Shown one piece after another: positions 1 through 5,250 of a stretch of DNA of 6,215 bases. The translations under genes and the position numbers were made by a program. Every line of letters begins with the position of its first letter. The stretch's first letter is position 1. Source of the DNA: Lachnospiraceae bacterium (lineage in GTDB: Bacteria; Bacillota_A; Clostridia; Lachnospirales; Lachnospiraceae). Location of the stretch: the NCBI GenBank assembly GCA_017553665.1, contig JAFZKM010000259.1, positions 1 to 6,215 of the forward strand, in the 5' to 3' direction. A model generated the notes under the pieces. That model worked only from the letters and a program-made list of their open reading frames with translations, was not told the origin of the DNA and made no database searches.

Positions 1-641
1 CGCTCCTCTATCTCTACTCCGTAGATAAATACTGTTCGCTCTCCAACCTGCGCCGACAGTTCACCGTACACAATGTCCTCTTCCGCGTCCCTCAGTGTAA
101 ATGTCAGCTCGCCTTCTTCTTCGCGCTTCTCGATGATCAGATTGCCATGGGGACGGGTTTCACCATAGTTTCCCAGCCTCATCACCAGCTCCGAGTACTT
201 CCGCTTCATCCCCATCGCCTCTGCAGTCTTTGCCGCTGCCTCGGACACCGGCTCCGCAACAACCCACAAAGACAGGGGGACGGTTCTACTGTCAGCAGGT
301 TCAGCCGACAGAAGAACCGTCCCCGCTGTCTGCAATTCCGCCTTCGCCGCCTCCAGCAGCGCTGAAAACACGCCTTTCCGTCTCTCACCGGGTTCCACAA
401 ATGCACTGATCTCCGCATTTTCACCGTCCGGGCAGAAAAACTCCAGATACCCTGTCAGCCTGCTGCCTTTATAGCACAGAAAAAAGCATTTGAGCCTCCG
501 GCTGAAGTTCATCTCGTTCGACAGTTCCGCCACCGCCTCGGTTCCGTCTGCCGCCCGGCACGCCGCCTCCAGCGCGCGCACCTCGGCCTTTCTCTTCTCT
601 GACAGCCTAGTCAGAGCCACAATTCTTATCTTCATACTCAT
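1..641 (-). CDS. Tandem GNAT-family N-acetyltransferase (3' end outside window)
   Basis: Open frame of 213 codons from ATG at 641, running off the left edge, so it is partial. A GNAT motif A is visible at residues 77-99 (EISAFVEPGERRKGV, then a helix SALLEAAKAEL), the acetyl-CoA pyrophosphate-binding loop being ERRKGV. After the first domain ends (EAMGMKRKYSELVMRL, 141-156), a second beta-rich stretch starts (ELTFTLRD..., 178 on), and IYGVEIEE at the edge looks like the strand just before a second motif A. This suggests two tandem GNAT domains. Start choice: the ATG overlaps the reverse transcriptase stop as ATGA, with GGAG at 651-654 nine bases upstream; a second ATG at 635 is spaced worse. 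Residues 105-124 are encoded by an inserted palindromic repeat (271-330), exactly in frame. The substrate cannot be read from the sequence. The family call is fairly sure; the tandem layout is inferred from the fragment. Confidence 0.82.
   Translation of the reverse strand, partial: MSMKIRIVALTRLSEKRKAEVRALEAACRAADGTEAVAELSNEMNFSRRLKCFFLCYKGSRLTGYLEFFCPDGENAEISAFVEPGERRKGVFSALLEAAKAELQTAGTVLLSAEPADSRTVPLSLWVVAEPVSEAAAKTAEAMGMKRKYSELVMRLGNYGETRPHGNLIIEKREEEGELTFTLRDAEEDIVYGELSAQVGERTVFIYGVEIEE
271..330. repeat. 60-bp palindromic repeat (GGGGACGGTTCT type) inside the acetyltransferase gene
   Basis: Two arms of about 28 bases (271-298 and 303-330) are reverse complements except for one single-base indel and three substitutions, around a 4-base loop. 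Each arm begins GACAG, continues (C)GGGGACGGTTCT and then TGTC. The same core recurs at 2142-2158. This type of REP-like palindrome is, from memory, common in Clostridia and often linked to Y1 (REP-associated) transposases; no transposase is in the window. The unit is exactly 20 codons and keeps the gene open. Confidence 0.8.
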
Positions 642-1888
642 ATTATACCACTCCGCCCCTCATAATACTCATGCACGAGTGACTTATACCCGAGCTCCTT
701 CAGGTCCTCATACCGCACATCAAACCGCTTCTTCGTGTGCCGCCCCGACACCAGATACCGCAGGCAGTCCTGCGCGTAAGCATCGATCTCATGCAGGCTC
801 TCCGCCGTATTGATCACCGGGAAAAACCAGCTGCTCCACGACAGCTCATTGTCCTGCGGCGACTCCAGCAGCTTCCGGTTGAACATCCTGATAAATGCCT
901 TCGCAGCCTTCTCGCCGCTGACCTCGTTCCGCTTCGCCCACCGCGCCAATGCGTCACGCTTCCTGCGCATCTTCTGCTTCAGCTTTTTCAGCGTCGCCGG
1001 GGCAATGTCCACATACTCCTCCCCGCAGTAAAACCCGAGAAATACGAAGCCCTCGCCCGGCGCGAAATAACATTCCTTCGCCGGATTCACGGTCAACGAT
1101 CTCTCCGTCAGAAACCCGCGAATATACTCCGCGTGCCCCCTCACCTCGTCCTCGCTCTCCGCGAACACGATAATGTCGTCCGAATACCGCGCGTATATCA
1201 CGCCCGCTTCAGCAAAATGCCTGTCGAGCTCCGCCAGATACAGATTCGCGTAAAATGACGACAACGGCGTCCCCGCCATGATCCCCTTCTGCTCGCTGAC
1301 CACACGCCCTTTGTCGATCACGTTCGGCTCCGCAAGCAGCGCCGCAAGGAACTCATACAGCCTCTCATCATCCGCCAATGTTTCTTTCAGCATCGGCAGA
1401 AGCCTCTCCACCGGGATCGAGTTGAAGTAGTCATGTATGTCGACCTTATACCCGTACATCTGAACCGTTACAGGACCGGTTCCCCTGTCCGCGGCATCGC
1501 CGGTCAGAAGCCCCCTCCGCTCTTTCAACAGCCTTCTCACCGCGTCCTTCGCGGTCCTTCCCGGCCTGAACGAGTACAGATCATCGCAGAACACCCTGTC
1601 ATACTTCCTCAATATCAGCCACGTCAGCAGCTTCAGCACCGTATTTTCCGCCTGCGGATATGTGTACACAATGCGCCTTTTATCGGTCCCCATCTTTGAG
1701 ATCACGGCCCTGCGCGGAAGCGGAAAAGGCCGGCCTGCGAGAATACCCTCACATACCGGCTCATATCTTTTTTCATCTATGAACTTCCGCAGTTCGCCCG
1801 TAAACTGCTTCGCGCAGGCCAGCGAAAGCTTGTATTCGTAAAACGCTTCCCAGGTCTCAGCGTCCGTGATCCGATCAAGAAGTGACAT
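638..1888 (-). CDS. Stand-alone reverse transcriptase, group II-intron-like core, unassigned class
   Basis: 416-aa RNA-directed DNA polymerase. Fingers: SKMGTDKRRIVYTYP near 64-78 and LYSFRPGRTAKDAV near 104-117, as in intron and retron enzymes. Motif A is YKVDIHDYFNSI (catalytic D150), motif B AGTPLSSFYANLYL (205-218), motif C ARYSDD (D237, D238), and motif E FVFLGFY (281-287). All three catalytic aspartates are present, so the enzyme should be active. After the palm there is a basic thumb-like helix (298-320) and a C-terminal region with WFFPVINT and RYLVSGRH, ending in LKELGYKSLVHEYY. No intron maturase (X), DNA-binding or HNH domain follows, and I see no retron-type VTG motif, so it is neither a standard intron protein nor a classical retron RT. 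It could be an unknown-group or defence-associated (DRT-like) RT. ATG 1886-1888 has AAGGGAGAG at 1894-1902. The gene overlaps the acetyltransferase by 4 bp and is preceded by a structured non-coding region. Confidence 0.9.
   Translation of the reverse strand: MSLLDRITDAETWEAFYEYKLSLACAKQFTGELRKFIDEKRYEPVCEGILAGRPFPLPRRAVISKMGTDKRRIVYTYPQAENTVLKLLTWLILRKYDRVFCDDLYSFRPGRTAKDAVRRLLKERRGLLTGDAADRGTGPVTVQMYGYKVDIHDYFNSIPVERLLPMLKETLADDERLYEFLAALLAEPNVIDKGRVVSEQKGIMAGTPLSSFYANLYLAELDRHFAEAGVIYARYSDDIIVFAESEDEVRGHAEYIRGFLTERSLTVNPAKECYFAPGEGFVFLGFYCGEEYVDIAPATLKKLKQKMRRKRDALARWAKRNEVSGEKAAKAFIRMFNRKLLESPQDNELSWSSWFFPVINTAESLHEIDAYAQDCLRYLVSGRHTKKRFDVRYEDLKELGYKSLVHEYYEGRSGII
651..654 (-). promoter_or_regulatory. 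Ribosome binding site of the acetyltransferase inside the RT gene
   Basis: GGAG on the minus strand lies nine bases before the ATG at 641, within the last codons of the reverse transcriptase gene. With the ATGA overlap it indicates coupled translation. Confidence 0.6.
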
Positions 1889-1893
1889 TTCGA

Positions 1894-1902
1894 CTCTCCC
1901 TT
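1894..1902 (-). promoter_or_regulatory. Ribosome binding site of the reverse transcriptase
   Basis: On the minus strand AAGGGAGAG lies just upstream of the ATG at 1888, with the GGGAG core about seven bases away. It fixes the start and shows that the structured region at 1975-2113 is outside the coding sequence. Confidence 0.75.
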
Positions 1903-1933
1903 GAAAACTCCCGGCAATGGCACATCACCCGCC

Positions 1934-1951
1934 GCAACGGCTTCGCCTTGC
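1934..1951 (-). promoter_or_regulatory. Hairpin in the leader of the reverse transcriptase gene
   Basis: On the minus strand GCAAGGC pairs with GCC-TTGC (one bulged base) around a GAA triloop. The GCGAAGC core is an unusually stable mini-hairpin. It lies between the U-tract of the putative structured RNA and the RT ribosome binding site. It may be part of the leader RNA or simply a local structure. No sigma-A promoter is evident between it and the RT gene. Confidence 0.45.
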
Positions 1952-1974
1952 CGAAAGCACTAATCTTCCCGCAT

Positions 1975-2113
1975 AAAAAAGCAGAGGGAGAAAACGTTAA
2001 ATCCCGGTAATTCCGGGATTTACCGGACCGTACACGAACAGACTGCCTGCGAAGTCATCTGTTTGTCCGTGCCGGGTCCGCCGCAGGCGCAAAGCGTTCT
2101 CCCTCTGTTTTTT
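1975..2113 (-). ncRNA. Putative structured RNA upstream of the reverse transcriptase
   Basis: A 139-base non-coding block is closed by an 11-bp perfect stem (1982-1992 with 2097-2107, CAGAGGGAGAA). The stem is extended by A6:T6 (1975-1980 with 2108-2113). Inside are a 10-bp hairpin with loop TAATT (1998-2007 with 2013-2022) and a long bulged stem: CGGACC 2024-2029 with 2075-2080, CACG 2033-2036 with 2068-2071, AACAGA 2037-2042 with 2058-2063. The apical loop of that stem carries GCCTGCG (2045-2051), complementary to CGCAGGC at 2082-2088, a possible 7-bp pseudoknot. A competing local hairpin, CGCC-GCA-GGCG, overlaps the latter. Strand is assigned from the neighbouring genes; the symmetry also fits the plus strand. 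Alternatives are a terminator for the upstream gene (U6 follows the stem on the minus strand) or a small terminal-inverted-repeat element. I do not recognise a known RNA family. Confidence 0.5.
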
Positions 2114-2141
2114 CCATTTCGTTTCCCCAATTGCCCTGCAG

Positions 2142-2158
2142 GACATGGGGACGGTTCT
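2142..2158. repeat. Half copy of GGGGACGGTTCT palindromic repeat
   Basis: GACATGGGGACGGTTCT on the plus strand matches one arm of the palindrome at 271-330 in its core GGGGACGGTTCT. The second arm is missing. The repeat touches the end of the 2158-2679 gene: its stop codon (2158-2160 on the minus strand) starts inside the repeat, so the insertion may have set the present C-terminus. Confidence 0.6.
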
Positions 2159-2679
2159 TACTTCATCGCGTTACGCATGCGTGTAAGCACATACGCCCTG
2201 GTATTCCACCAGCCGTCATGATCGAAATAAAACCTCGTATACGGCACGCCTTCCTTCTCGCACTCCTTGCGCAGCTTGTACGCTGTGCTCGTGTCGGGCA
2301 TCAGCTCCACAACCAGCACCTTCGAACCGCCCGAATAGAATGTATACGCAATACGCGAACTCCCGGTGATCTCCTTCTTCTCATAGCGATACTCCGCGAA
2401 ATCCGTATTGAAAATGTTCTCAAAATACTGCCAATACGTGCCCTTATAATTGTATTGATTCTCCTCCGCGGGCATATTCTCACCCCACGAGAATCCCGAA
2501 GGCGCGTCGTCATCCACGATCCTCTCCTGCGGCTTCGCGGCAGCCTGCGTGCTTCCGCTCTCCGATCCGCTTCCGCTGTTCTCCGACTGTCCTGCCGCGC
2601 CCAAAAGCCCGTTCAGCAGCCCCTTCGCTGCCTTTTCCAGGTCCTTGTTTCCTTCAAAAAGCTTGTCCAGTAAACCCAT
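2158..2679 (-). CDS. Protein of unknown function, possible nuclease-like C-terminal domain
   Basis: 173 aa. Start ATG 2677-2679 is chosen because AGGAGG (2690-2695) lies ten bases upstream and a consensus-like promoter precedes it; the open frame extends back to 2757 but that start would fall at the promoter's -10 region. Layout: an amphipathic N-terminal helix (MGLLDKLFEGNKDLEKAAKGLLNGLLG, residues 1-27, here given in full only as a span); a Ser/Gly/Glu-rich linker (31-50); then a compact domain (about 78-173) with YTFYSGGSKVLVVEL, KLRKECEKEGVPYTRF and DGWWNTRAYVLTRM. The pattern of a K-x-LVVEL strand followed by a helix and gVPYtRf loosely recalls small PD-(D/E)xK-type (DUF2726-like) domains, but the catalytic set is not clear. 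No signal peptide is seen. It may be transcribed together with the downstream structured RNA and RT. Function unknown. Confidence 0.72.
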   Translation of the reverse strand: MGLLDKLFEGNKDLEKAAKGLLNGLLGAAGQSENSGSGSESGSTQAAAKPQERIVDDDAPSGFSWGENMPAEENQYNYKGTYWQYFENIFNTDFAEYRYEKKEITGSSRIAYTFYSGGSKVLVVELMPDTSTAYKLRKECEKEGVPYTRFYFDHDGWWNTRAYVLTRMRNAMK

Positions 2680-2689
2680 AAGTTTCCGT

Positions 2690-2695
2690 CCTCCT
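2690..2695 (-). promoter_or_regulatory. Ribosome binding site AGGAGG
   Basis: A perfect AGGAGG on the minus strand lies ten bases before ATG 2677-2679. It decides the start in favour of the 173-aa product over the longer frame beginning at 2757. Confidence 0.8.
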
Positions 2696-2745
2696 AACTG
2701 ACAACCATACCCAAACAGGCCCTTCTCTGCCGCCTGTGTATTTAC

Positions 2746-2774
2746 AGAATAAAGCATAGATTCGGGCCTGTCAA
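2746..2774 (-). promoter_or_regulatory. Sigma-A type promoter for the 2158-2679 gene
   Basis: On the minus strand TTGACA (2769-2774, perfect -35) and TATTCT (2746-2751, -10) are separated by exactly 17 bases. Transcription would begin near 2739, giving a leader of about 60 bases before the ATG at 2679. It is the strongest promoter in the window. As no clear promoter is seen directly before the RT, it may also feed the structured RNA, RT and acetyltransferase. The rest of the 2680-2805 gap holds nothing else I can support, including no clear terminator for the metallohydrolase gene. Confidence 0.75.
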
Positions 2775-2805
2775 TGTTAGAGTTTCCGAAGCCTTTTTCC
2801 TTTTT

Positions 2806-3759
2806 CTAGAGTTCTATTTCTTCGCCTGAATGCACGTATTTCAACTGCTCTCCCATGATCTTACGCATCTCCTCGTACGCAGGAATTCCCGTACAATGGC
2901 ACGTAAAGAACTTCGTCCGGTATTGCTTCAAATCTTCCGCGATCTCCCGTATCTCCGCCATCTCATCCGCCGTATACACGCTCTTCTTCATGAGGTGGAA
3001 CCCGCTGATCACCGCGTCCGGTTCACCACCATACTTCTCTTCATAATCGTCCAGAATGCTAAGTATCCCGTTATGCGCGCAGCCCGAAAGCAGCACGCTC
3101 CTGCCGCCTTCATGCACCACAAGGAAATGCTCATGTCTGAAATCATCACGGATAAACAAGGCTTTCGGATCATCCAAGCTCGAGAGGCTGTCTTGTCCGT
3201 CCCCCGTCTTTACCGCATTCTTCACCAGAAGCCTCGAATTCGTCGAAGGCAGCGCATGCGTCCGCTTCTTGACCGTAAATATATCCAGTTCCTCATCGAT
3301 CACGCAGTCCCCATGCAGCAGCTTCACCTGCGGCAGTCCCATGATCGCGCGGTCTATCCCGATATAACGGTATCGTGCATTCTGCATCGCTGCCCGCTCG
3401 CCGGCCGGTCCCACTTTACAGCCCTTCTCCGCATCGCATACGCGTGAGCCTTCATTCTCCCCATCATCCGCGTAATACTCTCCGTCCGCGCCGTCCTGCA
3501 TGTATATCGCGGCCTGCGCATTGACCTCGGAAAAAGGCATGATCCCGCCCGAATGATCGTAATGCCCGTGGCTCAGCACCACGGTGTCCACCGCGCGCAG
3601 GTCGATCCCGAGAGCCGCCGCGTTCTCCAGTGTCTCGCGGCCCGGCCCAAGGTCCATCAGAACCCTGTGCTTCGCCGTTTCAATATAAAAGGACAGGCCG
3701 TGCGCGAAAGCACAGCCGCCTGCCCCTGCCGTATCCTCTATCAGATTTATTATTCTCAT
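2806..3759 (-). CDS. MBL-fold metallohydrolase (COG1237-like)
   Basis: 317-aa metallo-beta-lactamase-fold hydrolase, cytosolic, with no signal peptide. The zinc-binding HxHxDH is SHGHYDHSGG (H64, H66, D68, H69), preceded by the strand VLMDLGPG (33-40). Further likely ligands or fold markers are GCAHNG (H229), GFHLM (H255) and the closing FTCHCTG (H288). Hallmarks such as HGLSFYIET near the N-terminus, the CAHNGI segment, and a terminal HCTG followed by YVHSGEEIEL fit the group often labelled 7,8-dihydropterin-6-methyl-4-(beta-D-ribofuranosyl)aminobenzene-5'-phosphate synthase-like. That name rarely reflects a proven activity in bacteria, so the substrate is open. ATG 3757-3759 overlaps the Nudix stop as ATGA and has GGAG (minus strand, 3767-3770) seven bases upstream, so translation is probably coupled. 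Stop TAG is at 2806-2808. Confidence 0.9.
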   Translation of the reverse strand: MRIINLIEDTAGAGGCAFAHGLSFYIETAKHRVLMDLGPGRETLENAAALGIDLRAVDTVVLSHGHYDHSGGIMPFSEVNAQAAIYMQDGADGEYYADDGENEGSRVCDAEKGCKVGPAGERAAMQNARYRYIGIDRAIMGLPQVKLLHGDCVIDEELDIFTVKKRTHALPSTNSRLLVKNAVKTGDGQDSLSSLDDPKALFIRDDFRHEHFLVVHEGGRSVLLSGCAHNGILSILDDYEEKYGGEPDAVISGFHLMKKSVYTADEMAEIREIAEDLKQYRTKFFTCHCTGIPAYEEMRKIMGEQLKYVHSGEEIEL

Positions 3760-4256
3760 GACTTCGCTCCATACACGGCCAGATACTCCCTGATCGCAAC
3801 TCCCTCGCGCCTGTACAGTCCGTACCTCGGAACATCTGTCGCCCGATAATCCTCAAATCTTCCAAAAATCTCCACGATCTCATCAAAGGGCAGCCACACG
3901 TGCGTGCATCCCACCTGTGCCTCACCCTCGGTCAAATGCGCCTTCCCGGTATCCTCGACCACCTCGCACACAAAGTAGTGGTTAATGTGCCTCCAGTTCC
4001 AGAACAATTCCTCGATCTCAAGGTAATAATCCACCGGCTTAACTACAATCCCCGTCTCCTCCAGAACCTCGCGAACGCAGCATTCTTCCAGTGTTTCGCC
4101 CTCTTCGACTCCGCCGCCGGGGATCAGGTACTGGTCCTGCTTTGCCTCATAGCTAAGCAGCACTTTTCCGTCCTTCACCACGATCCCTCTGCATGCGTGG
4201 CGAAGGTGCTCAACATGCCCCAGCCAGTCATCATTTATCAATTGCAATTGTTTCAA
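3756..4256 (-). CDS. Nudix hydrolase
   Basis: 166 aa from a TTG start. The complete Nudix signature G-x5-E-x7-REVLEETGI is visible at residues 48-70, the Mg2+-binding helix that cleaves nucleoside diphosphates linked to a moiety X. It is preceded by strands GIVVKDGKVLLSYE and YLIPGG. After the box, NHYFVCEVV and HVWLPFDEI complete the fold. Start: no ATG exists in frame. TTG at 4254-4256 has GGGAGG (4265-4270) eight bases upstream, whereas an in-frame TTG at 4277 (seven residues longer) has a Shine-Dalgarno only three bases away. The substrate is not predictable. It overlaps the metallohydrolase by 4 bp and follows the zinc-ribbon gene by 59 bases, probably in one transcript. I see no promoter in that gap. 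Confidence 0.9.
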   Translation of the reverse strand: MKQLQLINDDWLGHVEHLRHACRGIVVKDGKVLLSYEAKQDQYLIPGGGVEEGETLEECCVREVLEETGIVVKPVDYYLEIEELFWNWRHINHYFVCEVVEDTGKAHLTEGEAQVGCTHVWLPFDEIVEIFGRFEDYRATDVPRYGLYRREGVAIREYLAVYGAKS

Positions 4257-4264
4257 TGCTCTGT

Positions 4265-4270
4265 CCTCCC
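4265..4270 (-). promoter_or_regulatory. Ribosome binding site deciding a TTG start
   Basis: GGGAGG on the minus strand lies eight bases before TTG 4254-4256. Its position inside the longer candidate frame (TTG 4277) argues that the Nudix protein starts at the downstream TTG. Confidence 0.65.
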
Positions 4271-4315
4271 AATGCAAATACTCCCGTATTGCGGCTCTCT
4301 CCGCTCAAATTAATG

Positions 4316-5185
4316 TCATCTCGGCTGCCCGCAGTTCGAGCAGAATTTGCCTCTGTTTTCCGCATATCCGCATGCCGAGCAGGTCCATGTCAACGGTTTC
4401 TCACCGGCATTTTCCGCCCCGCCTTGCGTCTCCGGGCCGCTGCCTGTCCCGGCCGGTTCCGGCTTCGGAGTCCCGCATTTTATGCAGAACTTCATATAGT
4501 TCTCTGTTTTTCCGCACTCCGGACAGGTCCAGAGTACTTTCGGCGGCTCAGGAGCCGAAGGTGCTGCGGGCATCCCCGGAAATCCCATGAGACCCATTCC
4601 CGCACCGGGGCCGCTGTTTTCCATCATCTCGCCGCCCACATATTCACCGGTCTCCCTGCATTCCTTCAACAGCTCCGATACTTTATTTTCCAGCGTTCTG
4701 AAAGTCATGCCCGCAGGTCCGCAGTCAAGAACCACCGACTGATACGGGCTTCCGCCGTTCGCGCTGTCATCAAAATGCATGACGATCATGGAACTCGTAA
4801 AACAGTCGAACATCACCGGAAGCTCGATCTTCTCCTCCGCGAGCTGTACGATCCCGTTATCTTCCACAAAATCCCGCACTTTCTGCGCCATCTCCGGTGT
4901 CACCCTGTACTCCGACCGCATATTTTTCCCGCCTCCGCTATACGTGGCGGTCAATATAACGCTGCCGTCCCTGCACCAGCTGACCTCGTCCGCGCTTGAC
5001 GATCCCGATCCCATCGCCATGCCGTACGTCGTGCGATTATATCTGAATTCTACCAGTTTCCGGGTCCCTTCACCAGACTTCTCAGCCCTGGCTTCTTCCA
5101 TGGTCATATTCTGAGGCAAGATTCCAAACAACGACTCTGCGATTTCAATTCTATCCTGGTTTTCTTTCATATCTGCATCAGACAT
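4316..5185 (-). CDS. Protein of unknown function with two C-terminal zinc ribbons
   Basis: 289 aa. Two matched CxxC-x9-CxxC zinc ribbons sit near the C-terminus: WTCPECGK...FCIKCG (C221, C224, C234, C237) and WTCSACGY...FCSNCG (C269, C272, C282, C285). They are joined by a Gly/Pro/Glu-rich linker and end at the stop. A Met/Gly/Pro-rich linker (about 185-215) separates them from an N-terminal mixed alpha/beta domain (about 42-178), with VSWCRDGSVILTATYSGGG and VRDFVEDNGIVQLAEEK, that I do not recognise. No signal peptide or membrane segment. ATG 5183-5185 is preferred because GGAGGG (5193-5198) is seven bases upstream; the in-frame ATG at 5200 lies at the predicted transcription start and has no good ribosome site. 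The paired ribbons suggest protein or nucleic-acid binding; function unknown. Confidence 0.85.
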   Translation of the reverse strand: MSDADMKENQDRIEIAESLFGILPQNMTMEEARAEKSGEGTRKLVEFRYNRTTYGMAMGSGSSSADEVSWCRDGSVILTATYSGGGKNMRSEYRVTPEMAQKVRDFVEDNGIVQLAEEKIELPVMFDCFTSSMIVMHFDDSANGGSPYQSVVLDCGPAGMTFRTLENKVSELLKECRETGEYVGGEMMENSGPGAGMGLMGFPGMPAAPSAPEPPKVLWTCPECGKTENYMKFCIKCGTPKPEPAGTGSGPETQGGAENAGEKPLTWTCSACGYAENRGKFCSNCGQPR

Positions 5186-5192
5186 TTTTACA

Positions 5193-5198
5193 CCCTCC
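5193..5198 (-). promoter_or_regulatory. Ribosome binding site GGAGGG
   Basis: Minus-strand GGAGGG lies seven bases before ATG 5183-5185 and overlaps the alternative ATG at 5198-5200, which it therefore argues against. Confidence 0.7.
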
Positions 5199-5205
5199 AT
5201 TCTCC

Positions 5206-5234
5206 ATGATAATAACTCTAGCTCTGTTTGTCAT
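5206..5234 (-). promoter_or_regulatory. Candidate promoter for the zinc-ribbon gene
   Basis: On the minus strand ATGACA (5229-5234) and TATCAT (5206-5211) each match the sigma-A consensus in five of six positions, with a 17-base spacer. Transcription would begin near 5199, leaving a leader of roughly 14 bases, which is short but long enough for the GGAGGG site. The promoter may serve the zinc-ribbon, Nudix and metallohydrolase genes together. Confidence 0.5.
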
Positions 5235-5250
5235 CATTTTCGTTCCGTAT

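Noticed and set aside
146..156. CATGGGGACGG, resembling the palindromic repeat core seen at 2142-2158.
   Set aside because: The match breaks after 11 bases, there is no opposing arm, and it reads naturally as acetyltransferase coding sequence; chance similarity or a very decayed copy cannot be told apart.
638..2113. Group II intron.
   Set aside because: The RT lacks maturase and endonuclease parts, and I see no domain V/VI-like hairpin downstream of it; the gene runs straight into the acetyltransferase.
638..2113. Diversity-generating retroelement (template and variable repeats).
   Set aside because: No Avd-like gene, no lectin-fold target gene, and no long near-repeat differing at adenines that I can see in the window.
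1975..2113. Ordinary intrinsic terminator for the upstream gene.
   Set aside because: Not fully excluded, but the closing stem encloses about 104 bases of further organised structure, including a pseudoknot candidate, far beyond a simple terminator loop.
2131..2673. A long plus-strand open frame (180 codons).
   Set aside because: It is a shadow of the 2158-2679 gene: Arg/Leu/His-rich composition typical of GC-rich antisense frames, and no ribosome site.
4193..4999. A 268-codon plus-strand open frame.
   Set aside because: Antisense to the zinc-ribbon gene and the Nudix gene start, with biased composition and no recognisable motif.
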